From the NCBI RefSeq assembly GCF_007655135.1, contig NW_022204389.1, positions 1 through 64,000 on the forward strand: a DNA stretch of 64,000 nt. The letters are read 5' to 3'. Positions within the stretch are counted from its first letter, which is position 1; each line of letters opens with the position of its first letter. Below, in pieces: positions 23,908 through 36,303 of this stretch. Source of the DNA: Punica granatum (lineage: Eukaryota; Streptophyta; Magnoliopsida; Myrtales; Lythraceae). The translations under genes were made by a program, and so were the position numbers. The notes under the pieces were generated by a model. It ran no database searches and was not told the origin of the DNA. It saw nothing but the letters and a program-made list of their open reading frames with translations.

Positions 23908-26900
23908 ATGGGACCCAAACGTGCAAGGCGGGGTCGACCTAGATACCGTACAGCCGAGAATTTAGCTATGAGTACACCTGAGCCGATGACAGAGGAGCAA
24001 GTGTCTCAAGCTCCTCAAGAAGCTGCTGCAGCTCCTAGGGTTCAAGATCCACCAATCCACCAGACGTTAGCAGCCATGACTCGTCTAGTGGAGCAGCAAG
24101 CGCAGCTAATTGAGCAACAAAACGGCCTTCTTCCAGAGGCAAGCAGCACAGCCGAGTGCATCTACATCTCACATGGAGCAACAATTGACGCCGTATGAAA
24201 GGTTTAGGAAATATGGTCCATCTAGTTTTTCGAGAAGTGCTGGTCCTATAGAAGCGGTGAATTGGATGGCTGGAATGGAAAGAATTTTTGCAATCATGGA
24301 GGTTTCAGACAACCAACGTGTGGCACTTGCAACATTCATGCTAGAAGGGGATGCTCAGTACTTGTGGGAGGCTACTCAAAGACGACTGGACCCGAACTCC
24401 TCGCACATTATCACTTGGGCTGAGTTTACGCAAGCATTTTATAATAAGTACTTTCCAGCCTCGTTTCGGCGCGCCAAGGAGCGGGAATTTTTGAATTTGA
24501 AGCAAGGGGACCTCAGCGTAGCTGAATATGAAGTAAAATTTACCAAGTTGTCACGTTTTGCCCCTACATTGGTAAGTGATGAAACTTCCAAATGCAGTAG
24601 GTTCTTGGATGGATTGAACCTCAATATGAGGTCGCGCGTTTCCGTTTTGGAGATCCCATTATTTGCAGACCTGTATAATAAAGCCATTATCACTGAGGAG
24701 GACTTACGAGAGGAAGTTCATCAGAGGGAGCAAAGTATAACTCGACCTAGTAGCTCACTTGTAGAGGGTTCCTTCCGACCCCCAAAAAGAGGCGGGTTCA
24801 TTCAAGGCTTCAATAGAGGGAAATCAACTTATCAGCAGCTTCCGCAATGGTCTCATGAAGGTAAGGGCATGAGGAGTCAGAGTGGTGGAAGTTATGGTGG
24901 AACTAATCTCTCGAGGCATCAAAATTGTCAGAATTGTGGTCGATTTCATTCCGGAGTTTGTCAAGTGCAGTCCGGGAGTTGCTTTCATTGTGGACGTCGT
25001 GATCACTTAAGAAACAATTGCCCACAATTAAGGAGTGAGGGGGTTACATGTTTCAGATGTGGCATGAAGGGACATGTACAGAGGAATTGTAGGCAGCCTA
25101 TAGTAGCAGCGTCAAGCAGCGCTAGTGTAGGCAATAGGCCATCGGCGATGAGAGGCCGTGGGCAGATGAGTAGCAACAAGAGTGTTCAAGGCCGAGGGGG
25201 TGGATCGATGGTGAGCTCAGCAGGCCAGGCCAATAGACCAATGACGCAGGGTAGAGTATTCACCTTAACGAAGCGGGATGCTGATGCCACTCCGACTGTA
25301 GTGACGGGTACGTTAAATCTCTTTAATAAACCTGCTCATGTACTTATAGACCCAGGGTCCACTCATTCATATATCTCATTGTCATATGCCATGCATTCTA
25401 ACAGGCCACGAGAGTTATTAGATAGTCGTATGTCCATAGCTACACCGACCGGGGAAAGTGTGGTAGTTGGGGAGGTGTATCGCAGTTGTAGGCTACACTT
25501 AGGGGATAAGGAGATGCTAGTAGATTTAATACCCTTAAACATTTGGGATTTTGATGTTATCCTCGGGATGGATTGGCTTGCTTCTCATCATGCTTCGGTG
25601 GAGTGTTACAAGAAGGAGGTTATCTTTAGAATACCAAATGAGCCTGAATTTAAGCTTCATGGAGATCAGTTGGGTACTCCATTCAATGTTATATCATTTC
25701 TCGAGGCGACGAAACTTTTGAAAAGGGGGTGTGAAGGATATTTGGCACATGTGATTGCTACCGAGGTCAACTCACCAAAACTTAGTGAAATTTCAGCAGT
25801 TTGCGAGTTTCCGGAGGTTTTTCCTGATGATTTACCTGGTCTTCCCCCTGATAGAGAGATTGAGTTTACTATCGAGTTAGATCCCGGTACTGCGCCGATT
25901 TCCCGTGCACCGTATCGTATGGCCCCGTCAGAACTCATGGAATTGAAAATTCAGCTGCAAGAATTATTAGAAAAGGGATTTATCAGGCCTAGTGTATCTC
26001 CTTGGGGTGCTCCCGTTTTGTTTGTGAAGAAGAAGGATGGCTCACTTAGATTGTGTATAGATTACCGACAGCTGAATCGGGTAACGGTGCGCAATAAATA
26101 TCCTTTACCTAGGATAGATGACTTGTTTGATCAGCTCCGAGGTGCTACCGTCTTCTCGAAGATCGATCTTAGATCGGGATACCACCAGCTGAAGATCAAG
26201 GACTCTGATGTGCCCAAGACTGCTTTTCGCACTCGGTATGGACATTATGAATTCCTTGTGATGCCTTTCGGGTTAACAAATGCTCCAGCAGCTTTTATGG
26301 ATTTAATGAATAGAGTCTTCCAGCTATATCTTGATCAGTTTGTGGTGGTTTTCATCGATGATATATTGGTATACTCGAGGAACCGGAATGAGCATGAAGA
26401 ACATCTTCGTGTAGTGTTGCAGATTTTGAGAGAAAGAAAACTTTATGCCAAGTTTAGCAAATGTGAGTTTTGGTTAGACCGAGTGGGATTCCTCGGGCAT
26501 GTGATTTCAGGTGATGGCATATCAGTGGATCCGACGAAGATTGAAGCTATCTTGAATTGGAATCGTCCTACAAGTGTAACAGAGGTGAGGAGTTTCCTAG
26601 GATTAGCTGGTTATTATCGAAGATTTGTGGAAGGATTCTCCCTTATTGCTGCTCCCCTGACTCGGTTAACGCGGAAAAGTGTGAAGTTTGAATGGACAGA
26701 TGAGTATGAGCAAAGTTTCCAGGAGTTGAAGAAGAGGTTGACCACTGCCCCAGTGCTTGTTATTCCGTCCACTGATGAGGGGTTTGTGATATATAGTGAT
26801 GCATCCCATCAAGGCTTAGGCTGCGTATTAATGCAAAATGGCAGAGTGGTGGCTTATGCATCTCGGCAATTAAGGAATCATGAGAAGAATTACCCGACGC

Positions 26901-28716
26901 ATGATCTTGAATTGGCAGCCGTGGTATTCGCCCTCAAACTTTGGAGACATTATTTATATGGAGCAAAGTGCGAGATTTATACAGATCACAAGAGTTTGAA
27001 ACATTTGTTCACTCAAAAAGAACTCAACTTGAGACAGAGGAGATGGATGGAACTAATCAAAGATTATGATTGCACGATCAACTATCATCCAGGAAAGGCA
27101 AACGTGGTGGCAGATGCACTGAGTCGGAAATCATCAGCAAGATTAGCAGGTATGTGGAGTGTTTACGACACACTTATATTAATGAGTTGAGGTCATTAGA
27201 AGTTAAACTAGAGATGACCGGTTTAGGAGCATTGATGGCTATTTATGATATGAAACCAGTGCTAGTTGATCGAATTCGGGAAGCGCAACAAGTAGATCCA
27301 TTTTTAGTAGAGATGAAAAACAAGATTAAGGAAGGCAGAGTAAAGGAAGGCAAGAAGTTTGAATTTCTTTTGAAAGAGGATGACACACTTATGTTTGGGA
27401 GTCGAATTTGTGTACCTAATGATGCTGAGTTGAAGAGAGAGATTCTTGCACAGGCTCATAGCTCACCTTATGCAATGCACCCCGGAAGCACTAAGATGTA
27501 TTATAATTTGAAGAGAAGCTATTGGTGGTATAACATGAAAAAGGAGATAGCTGAATTTGTTGCCAAGTGTCTAGTATGTTAACAGGTTAAAGCAGAGCAT
27601 CAACACCCATCCGGGTTATTACAACCTCTTCCGGTACCTGAATGGAAATGGGAAAAGATCACCATGGATTTTGTCTCGGGACTTCCACGAACACGAAGAG
27701 GGCATGATTCTATATGGGTGATAGTTGATAGGCTGACTAAATCCGCTCACTTCCTACCAGCTAAAACGACATTCGGTGCAGATCAGTTGGCACAATTGTT
27801 CATTAAGGAGATTGTGAGGTTGCACGGTGTGCCGGCATCCATAGTATCAGACAGAGGTTCCTATTTTACTTCCAAGTACTGGAATAGTTTTGTTACGGCT
27901 CTAGGCACAAAGTTGAATTTGACCACCGCTTTTCATCCTGAATCAGACGGGCAAAGCGAAAGGACCATTCAAACATTGGAGGAAATGTTAAGAGCGTGTG
28001 TTATAGAATTTCAAGGCAGCTGGGATGACTACCTTCCTTTGATGGAATTCGCGTATAATAACAGTTATCAATCTAGTATTGGAATGGCACCATATGAGTC
28101 GCTTTATGGTCGGGTTTGTCGAACACCATTGTGTTGGAACGAAGTTGGAGAGAGGCAATTAACTGGACCGGAAATAGTCGACCTAACAGCTGAAAAGGTC
28201 AAGATTATCAGAGAGAGATTAAAGACCGCTCAAGGGCGACAAAAGAATTATGCCGATAAACGAAGAAAGGACCTCGAGTTTCAGCAAGGGGATCGAGTTT
28301 TCTTAAAGGTATCACCGTGGAAGGGTATTATGAGATTTGGCAAGAAAGGGAAGCTTAGTCCCAGATATATCGGGCCATACGAGGTTCTCGAGCGCATTGG
28401 GAAGGTGGCATACCGGTTGGCTCTACCTCCTGAACTATCCCGTATTCATAACGTGTTTCATGTGTCAATGTTGCGTAAGTATATACCAGACCCATCCCAT
28501 GTTCTGAGTTATCAACCGGTGGAGCTAAATGAAGACTTGACATATGAGGAAGAGCCAGTGGATATTTTAGATAGAAAGGAGCAGGTCCTTCGAACCAAGA
28601 GAATTCCATTAGTAAAGGTGTTGTGGAAGAGTCATTCGATAGAAGAAGCCACTCGGGAACCCGAGGATTCTATGAGAGTCAACTATCCATACCTTTTCCC
28701 GATATCAGGTAAATAA
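23908..28716 (+). pseudogene. gag-pol: Gag-Pol pseudogene, array unit 3 (carries only the shared lesions)
   Basis: Best-preserved unit with unit 4, useful as the reference. Gag starts at ATG 23908 and changes frame near 24120-24145. Gag, knuckles, protease, RT and RNase H are then open to 27190. Landmarks: Cys/His knuckles 24926-25090, protease Asp codon 25349, RT FIDD 26351-26362, RNase H Asp 26798. The frame changes again within 27125-27190. The integrase N-terminal HHCC region ends in a TAA at 27580-27582, immediately after its last Cys. Integrase core Asp codons are 27667 and 27850 and the Glu codon is 27958, followed by GPY/F (near 28365-28400) and a chromodomain-like tail (about 28545-28710). 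It cannot make full-length Pol. Confidence 0.9.
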
Positions 28717-28750
28717 TTTCGGGGACGAAATTTTCATTAGTGGGGGAGAT

Positions 28751-30072
28751 TGTGAGGCTAGTGTCCACCAAACATGCATATATGCTCATATACATATCCA
28801 TATGCACATGCATGGTTACATAACATACATGTATATAATATACCCTTATTTTTTTTTGGCTGGATCTTTAAATGTATTTAATATACCACAACTTGTGGCT
28901 GGATCATTATCTATACGAAAGAAAAAAAAAATAATAATAACGAAAAAGGTGAGAAATCAGATAGTGATGAGTGTGGAATGGGCCAAGTGGCCTCCTTTTC
29001 AGCAGCCAATTTATTTCCACCGCCTTTGACCATCTTTGACCACTTTCTTTTTCTGCTTTTCTTCCTTATTTAAACCACACTTCTCCTTGCTCTATCCCTA
29101 GCCCAAGAAAAACGAAAATGAACCAGAAGAGAGAGAGAGAGAGGAGTTAGCTGAGTTGAGAAAAATCCTTGGAGAAGAAGACTAAGTTTGGAGTATTGAT
29201 TAGTAAGTTGATTATCTATGATTTAAACATCTATATTCACTATGTTGTATATAGTTGTGGCTCTTCTTGCATCCATTTCAGTTAGGTTAGATTGAGAATT
29301 TTAGTTGTTGAGATTGGTAGCTTCTCCTAAATGATATAAGTTGAGTTGGATATATGTTTGGAGTTAGTCTTATGTTGTTTTGGGATGAGTTTGGTCACTT
29401 ATATGGGTTGAAAAATTCGGTTGTGGGGCAGGGGGCAAAACCCTTGGTTAAATTGGTGGGTTTCTAAGGCACATAGCTATGCCCTTCTGAAAGTATATAT
29501 ACACATATATAGATGTAGACAAGCGTGTGTGCATAGGTATATGCATACATTTTACTCTGTGAGCTGACCATGGACTAGAGAAGGGAACTGAATTGAAAAT
29601 TTATCATGCATTATAATGATATCATGTGATGGATTGATTGAATAAGCTCTTATTTATTTGTATTTCGGAACCAAAGAAGTACTTAGAATTCCTTGCACTC
29701 TTCCTGAATTTGGCTGATCAAATTGGTCATCCATTTGATATATATTGTGATGAATCCTAAGTTGATATAATTTGAGAGATACATGTGTATAGCATTTTGC
29801 ATTGTTCTCTATTTAAAGAGTTAGGTAGAAATCAAAAGAGATAGGGAAGAAGCATTTGTAAATTATAAACATCTTATATTATAGCTACATTCAGGAAATA
29901 GCACAGGAGGTGAATTGCTGCATATTTTCACCCTCATCTAGTATATTATCTAACCTTTTGCTTGAACTGGATAGGGGCTGGGGAGACTGAGACTATACCT
30001 CCGGAAGGCTCGATTCATTAAGTGGTCATTTCAGGGGTGTTTGGGAGTACTTTCTTCCATCGTAAAATAATA

Positions 30073-30106
<34 letters not shown>

Positions 30107-30642
30107 ATGGTTATAGAAGTGATGGTGGCCGAATGATTGCGGAACATAGTTGATGTGTATGCTTAGTATGCTTGTGATGGTTGCACTATAGCCATGGGAT
30201 CGCTGGACCCGGCAGATTATAAAAGGGGTCTGATCGGCCGCCGAACCCGGCGGAATATAAATAGGGGCTTGATCGGCCGCTGGACCCGGCGGAATATAAA
30301 TAGGGACGTGATCGGCCGCTGGACCCGGCGGAATACAAATGGGGGCCTGATCGGCCGCTGGACCCGGCGGAATATAAGTAGGGGCATGATCGGACGCTGG
30401 ACCGGCGGAATATAAATGAAGGTCAACTCTTACCGCCAGAGGTTAATGGGCGGCCCCCGCTCATGAGACATGGATATTGGGAGTTGAGGATGATATGAAT
30501 GAGGTGTGCGGGGTCACGGTACCGTCATAACTCTGTTGCGAGGAAATGCAACCCTATGGCTATATTACTGTTGTTTGGATTTGGTTGCCCTATGAGTTGT
30601 GTGAAAGGATGATCTTGGTATTGGATGCTATATCACGGTGAA

Positions 30643-30681
<39 letters not shown>

Positions 30682-31306
30682 ATTGATTGTCGTGAATTGT
30701 GATGTAACATATTAGCTCATTTTACCTTGGAATATAGTACTCACTGAGTTGCAGCTCACCCCCTGCATACATTTTTCCAGATGAGCTAGGAGCTAGACTA
30801 GCCGCACAGGAGGGCTTTGGATAACGGGGATCAGCGCAAAGGATTTTGGCAAGTAGGCCCACCCATAGTATAGGTAGTAAGTGTTCGTAAATGTTACAAT
30901 CCTGTTACGACCTGAAACTTTTGTTAGTTGGTTTAGTGGTATGGTTGTAGCTGAACACACTATGGAGAGCATATATGTACATTAGAATCCGTTAGACTCA
31001 TTATATATTAACGTAGAGTGCCGAGTTAGTTTAAAGGTTGGATGTGTTGTAGAAGCATGCTATATATATATATATGAAAGCTTTTCGTTCAGTCTGTGTT
31101 ACAAGATGGTTGCAACTGAGAAATATTTGAGAGTTTTATGCATATATCTGAATTAGTTGGGTCATTATATGTTTATATAGAGCTTGTTCGGGTGGTTTAA
31201 TGTGTTGAGAATTAGGGAAATAGATTATACGTATATGAGTTGCGTATATGATAATGGATATTAAGGAATAGAGGGGAAACTCTGCTATAAGTTTCGGGTC
31301 GTGACA
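28751..31306 (+). repeat. LTR 4 (2556 bp), shared by units 3 and 4
   Basis: TG...CA ends, TATA-like box at 29067-29074, minisatellite at 30194-30415, AT/TG microsatellites near 30070-30107 and 30645-30676. Intact empty site for the nested insertion near 29679-29700. At the two diagnostic sites (TATATTAACG near 30984, GATCGGACGC near 30388) it agrees with LTRs 1-3. No gene is supported. Confidence 0.93.
30194..30415 (+). repeat. 39-bp minisatellite in LTR 4 (six units)
   Basis: Most regular copy of the block: four exact-length units of 39 bp between two shortened end units. TATAAATAGGG occurs twice and TATAAGTAGGG once. Confidence 0.88.
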
Positions 31307-31310
31307 TTTT

Positions 31311-31322
31311 TGGTATCAGAGC
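31311..31322 (+). promoter_or_regulatory. Primer-binding site, unit 4
   Basis: TGGTATCAGAGC four bases after the LTR 4 end. Confidence 0.9.
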
Positions 31323-31460
31323 CTAGGTTATAGGATTCTGTAGACGTAGTGCGCCTGATCCCCGCTCTTTTTGATTAGTTGCGGCCCCAAGACGGGATAT
31401 ACCTTATCATTGTGTTGTTAAATGCTTGGTTAACTTGTGTTCTGTTTAGGAAAATTTGCA

Positions 31461-34400
31461 ATGGGACCCAAACGTGCAAGGCGGGGTCGACCTAGATACC
31501 GTACAGCCGAGAATTTAGCTATGAGTACACCTGAGCCGATGACAGAGGAGCAAGTGTCTCAAGCTCCTCAAGAAGCTGCTGCAGCTCCTAGGGTTCAAGA
31601 TCCACCAATCCACCAGACGTTAGCAGCCATGACTCGTCTAGTGGAGCAGCAAGCGCAGCTAATTGAGCAACAAAACGGCCTTCTTCCAGAGGCAAGCAGC
31701 ACAGCCGAGTGCATCTACATCTCACATGGAGCAACAATTGACGCCGTATGAAAGGTTTAGGAAATATGGTCCATCTAGTTTTTCGAGAAGTGCTGGTCCT
31801 ATAGAAGCGGTGAATTGGATGGCTGGAATGGAAAGAATTTTTGCAATCATGGAGGTTTCAGACAACCAACGTGTGGCACTTGCAACATTCATGCTAGAAG
31901 GGGATGCTCAGTACTTGTGGGAGGCTACTCAAAGACGACTGGACCCGAACTCCTCGCACATTATCACTTGGGCTGAGTTTACGCAAGCATTTTATAATAA
32001 GTACTTTCCAGCCTCGTTTCGGCGCGCCAAGGAGCGGGAATTTTTGAATTTGAAGCAAGGGGACCTCAGCGTAGCTGAATATGAAGTAAAATTTACCAAG
32101 TTGTCACGTTTTGCCCCTACATTGGTAAGTGATGAAACTTCCAAATGCAGTAGGTTCTTGGATGGATTGAACCTCAATATGAGGTCGCGCGTTTCCGTTT
32201 TGGAGATCCCATTATTTGCAGACCTGTATAATAAAGCCATTATCACTGAGGAGGACTTACGAGAGGAAGTTCATCAGAGGGAGCAAAGTATAACTCGACC
32301 TAGTAGCTCACTTGTAGAGGGTTCCTTCCGACCCCCAAAAAGAGGCGGGTTCATTCAAGGCTTCAATAGAGGGAAATCAACTTATCAGCAGCTTCCGCAA
32401 TGGTCTCATGAAGGTAAGGGCATGAGGAGTCAGAGTGGTGGAAGTTATGGTGGAACTAATCTCTCGAGGCATCAAAATTGTCAGAATTGTGGTCGATTTC
32501 ATTCCGGAGTTTGTCAAGTGCAGTCCGGGAGTTGCTTTCATTGTGGACGTCGTGATCACTTAAGAAACAATTGCCCACAATTAAGGAGTGAGGGGGTTAC
32601 ATGTTTCAGATGTGGCATGAAGGGACATGTACAGAGGAATTGTAGGCAGCCTATAGTAGCAGCGTCAAGCAGCGCTAGTGTAGGCAATAGGCCATCGGCG
32701 ATGAGAGGCCGTGGGCAGATGAGTAGCAACAAGAGTGTTCAAGGCCGAGGGGGTGGATCGATGGTGAGCTCAGCAGGCCAGGCCAATAGACCAATGACGC
32801 AGGGTAGAGTATTCACCTTAACGAAGCGGGATGCTGATGCCACTCCGACTGTAGTGACGGGTACGTTAAATCTCTTTAATAAACCTGCTCATGTACTTAT
32901 AGACCCAGGGTCCACTCATTCATATATCTCATTGTCATATGCCATGCATTCTAACAGGCCACGAGAGTTATTAGATAGTCGTATGTCCATAGCTACACCG
33001 ACCGGGGAAAGTGTGGTAGTTGGGGAGGTGTATCGCAGTTGTAGGCTACACTTAGGGGATAAGGAGATGCTAGTAGATTTAATACCCTTAAACATTTGGG
33101 ATTTTGATGTTATCCTCGGGATGGATTGGCTTGCTTCTCATCATGCTTCGGTGGAGTGTTACAAGAAGGAGGTTATCTTTAGAATACCAAATGAGCCTGA
33201 ATTTAAGCTTCATGGAGATCAGTTGGGTACTCCATTCAATGTTATATCATTTCTCGAGGCGACGAAACTTTTGAAAAGGGGGTGTGAAGGATATTTGGCA
33301 CATGTGATTGCTACCGAGGTCAACTCACCAAAACTTAGTGAAATTTCAGCAGTTTGCGAGTTTCCGGAGGTTTTTCCTGATGATTTACCTGGTCTTCCCC
33401 CTGATAGAGAGATTGAGTTTACTATCGAGTTAGATCCCGGTACTGCGCCGATTTCCCGTGCACCGTATCGTATGGCCCCGTCAGAACTCATGGAATTGAA
33501 AATTCAGCTGCAAGAATTATTAGAAAAGGGATTTATCAGGCCTAGTGTATCTCCTTGGGGTGCTCCCGTTTTGTTTGTGAAGAAGAAGGATGGCTCACTT
33601 AGATTGTGTATAGATTACCGACAGCTGAATCGGGTAACGGTGCGCAATAAATATCCTTTACCTAGGATAGATGACTTGTTTGATCAGCTCCGAGGTGCTA
33701 CCGTCTTCTCGAAGATCGATCTTAGATCGGGATACCACCAGCTGAAGATCAAGGACTCTGATGTGCCCAAGACTGCTTTTCGCACTCGGTATGGACATTA
33801 TGAATTCCTTGTGATGCCTTTCGGGTTAACAAATGCTCCAGCAGCTTTTATGGATTTAATGAATAGAGTCTTCCAGCTATATCTTGATCAGTTTGTGGTG
33901 GTTTTCATCGATGATATATTGGTATACTCGAGGAACCGGAATGAGCATGAAGAACATCTTCGTGTAGTGTTGCAGATTTTGAGAGAAAGAAAACTTTATG
34001 CCAAGTTTAGCAAATGTGAGTTTTGGTTAGACCGAGTGGGATTCCTCGGGCATGTGATTTCAGGTGATGGCATATCAGTGGATCCGACGAAGATTGAAGC
34101 TATCTTGAATTGGAATCGTCCTACAAGTGTAACAGAGGTGAGGAGTTTCCTAGGATTAGCTGGTTATTATCGAAGATTTGTGGAAGGATTCTCCCTTATT
34201 GCTGCTCCCCTGACTCGGTTAACGCGGAAAAGTGTGAAGTTTGAATGGACAGATGAGTATGAGCAAAGTTTCCAGGAGTTGAAGAAGAGGTTGACCACTG
34301 CCCCAGTGCTTGTTATTCCGTCCACTGATGAGGGGTTTGTGATATATAGTGATGCATCCCATCAAGGCTTAGGCTGCGTATTAATGCAAAATGGCAGAGT

Positions 34401-36269
34401 GGTGGCTTATGCATCTCGGCAATTAAGGAATCATGAGAAGAATTACCCGACGCATGATCTTGAATTGGCAGCCGTGGTATTCGCCCTCAAACTTTGGAGA
34501 CATTATTTATATGGAGCAAAGTGCGAGATTTATACAGATCACAAGAGTTTGAAACATTTGTTCACTCAAAAAGAACTCAACTTGAGACAGAGGAGATGGA
34601 TGGAACTAATCAAAGATTATGATTGCACGATCAACTATCATCCAGGAAAGGCAAACGTGGTGGCAGATGCACTGAGTCGGAAATCATCAGCAAGATTAGC
34701 AGGTATGTGGAGTGTTTACGACACACTTATATTAATGAGTTGAGGTCATTAGAAGTTAAACTAGAGATGACCGGTTTAGGAGCATTGATGGCTATTTATG
34801 ATATGAAACCAGTGCTAGTTGATCGAATTCGGGAAGCGCAACAAGTAGATCCATTTTTAGTAGAGATGAAAAACAAGATTAAGGAAGGCAGAGTAAAGGA
34901 AGGCAAGAAGTTTGAATTTCTTTTGAAAGAGGATGACACACTTATGTTTGGGAGTCGAATTTGTGTACCTAATGATGCTGAGTTGAAGAGAGAGATTCTT
35001 GCACAGGCTCATAGCTCACCTTATGCAATGCACCCCGGAAGCACTAAGATGTATTATAATTTGAAGAGAAGCTATTGGTGGTATAACATGAAAAAGGAGA
35101 TAGCTGAATTTGTTGCCAAGTGTCTAGTATGTTAACAGGTTAAAGCAGAGCATCAACACCCATCCGGGTTATTACAACCTCTTCCGGTACCTGAATGGAA
35201 ATGGGAAAAGATCACCATGGATTTTGTCTCGGGACTTCCACGAACACGAAGAGGGCATGATTCTATATGGGTGATAGTTGATAGGCTGACTAAATCCGCT
35301 CACTTCCTACCAGCTAAAACGACATTCGGTGCAGATCAGTTGGCACAATTGTTCATTAAGGAGATTGTGAGGTTGCACGGTGTGCCGGCATCCATAGTAT
35401 CAGACAGAGGTTCCTATTTTACTTCCAAGTACTGGAATAGTTTTGTTACGGCTCTAGGCACAAAGTTGAATTTGACCACCGCTTTTCATCCTGAATCAGA
35501 CGGGCAAAGCGAAAGGACCATTCAAACATTGGAGGAAATGTTAAGAGCGTGTGTTATAGAATTTCAAGGCAGCTGGGATGACTACCTTCCTTTGATGGAA
35601 TTCGCGTATAATAACAGTTATCAATCTAGTATTGGAATGGCACCATATGAGTCGCTTTATGGTCGGGTTTGTCGAACACCATTGTGTTGGAACGAAGTTG
35701 GAGAGAGGCAATTAACTGGACCGGAAATAGTCGACCTAACAGCTGAAAAGGTCAAGATTATCAGAGAGAGATTAAAGACCGCTCAAGGGCGACAAAAGAA
35801 TTATGCCGATAAACGAAGAAAGGACCTCGAGTTTCAGCAAGGGGATCGAGTTTTCTTAAAGGTATCACCGTGGAAGGGTATTATGAGATTTGGCAAGAAA
35901 GGGAAGCTTAGTCCCAGATATATCGGGCCATACGAGGTTCTCGAGCGCATTGGGAAGGTGGCATACCGGTTGGCTCTACCTCCTGAACTATCCCGTATTC
36001 ATAACGTGTTTCATGTGTCAATGTTGCGTAAGTATATACCAGACCCATCCCATGTTCTGAGTTATCAACCGGTGGAGCTAAATGAAGACTTGACATATGA
36101 GGAAGAGCCAGTGGATATTTTAGATAGAAAGGAGCAGGTCCTTCGAACCAAGAGAATTCCATTAGTAAAGGTGTTGTGGAAGAGTCATTCGATAGAAGAA
36201 GCCACTCGGGAACCCGAGGATTCTATGAGAGTCAACTATCCATACCTTTTCCCGATATCAGGTAAATAA
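31461..36269 (+). pseudogene. gag-pol: Gag-Pol pseudogene, array unit 4 (carries only the shared lesions)
   Basis: Indistinguishable from unit 3 at the protein level in every open segment: an N-terminal Gag piece from 31461, an open frame to 34743 covering the rest of Gag through RNase H, an integrase N-terminal piece ending in a TAA at 35133-35135, and the integrase core to the C-terminus open from 35217 to 36269. The three shared lesions are in the same places. Identity to unit 3 indicates very recent duplication or homogenisation. Confidence 0.9.
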
Positions 36270-36303
36270 TTTCGGGGACGAAATTTTCATTAGTGGGGGA
36301 GAT

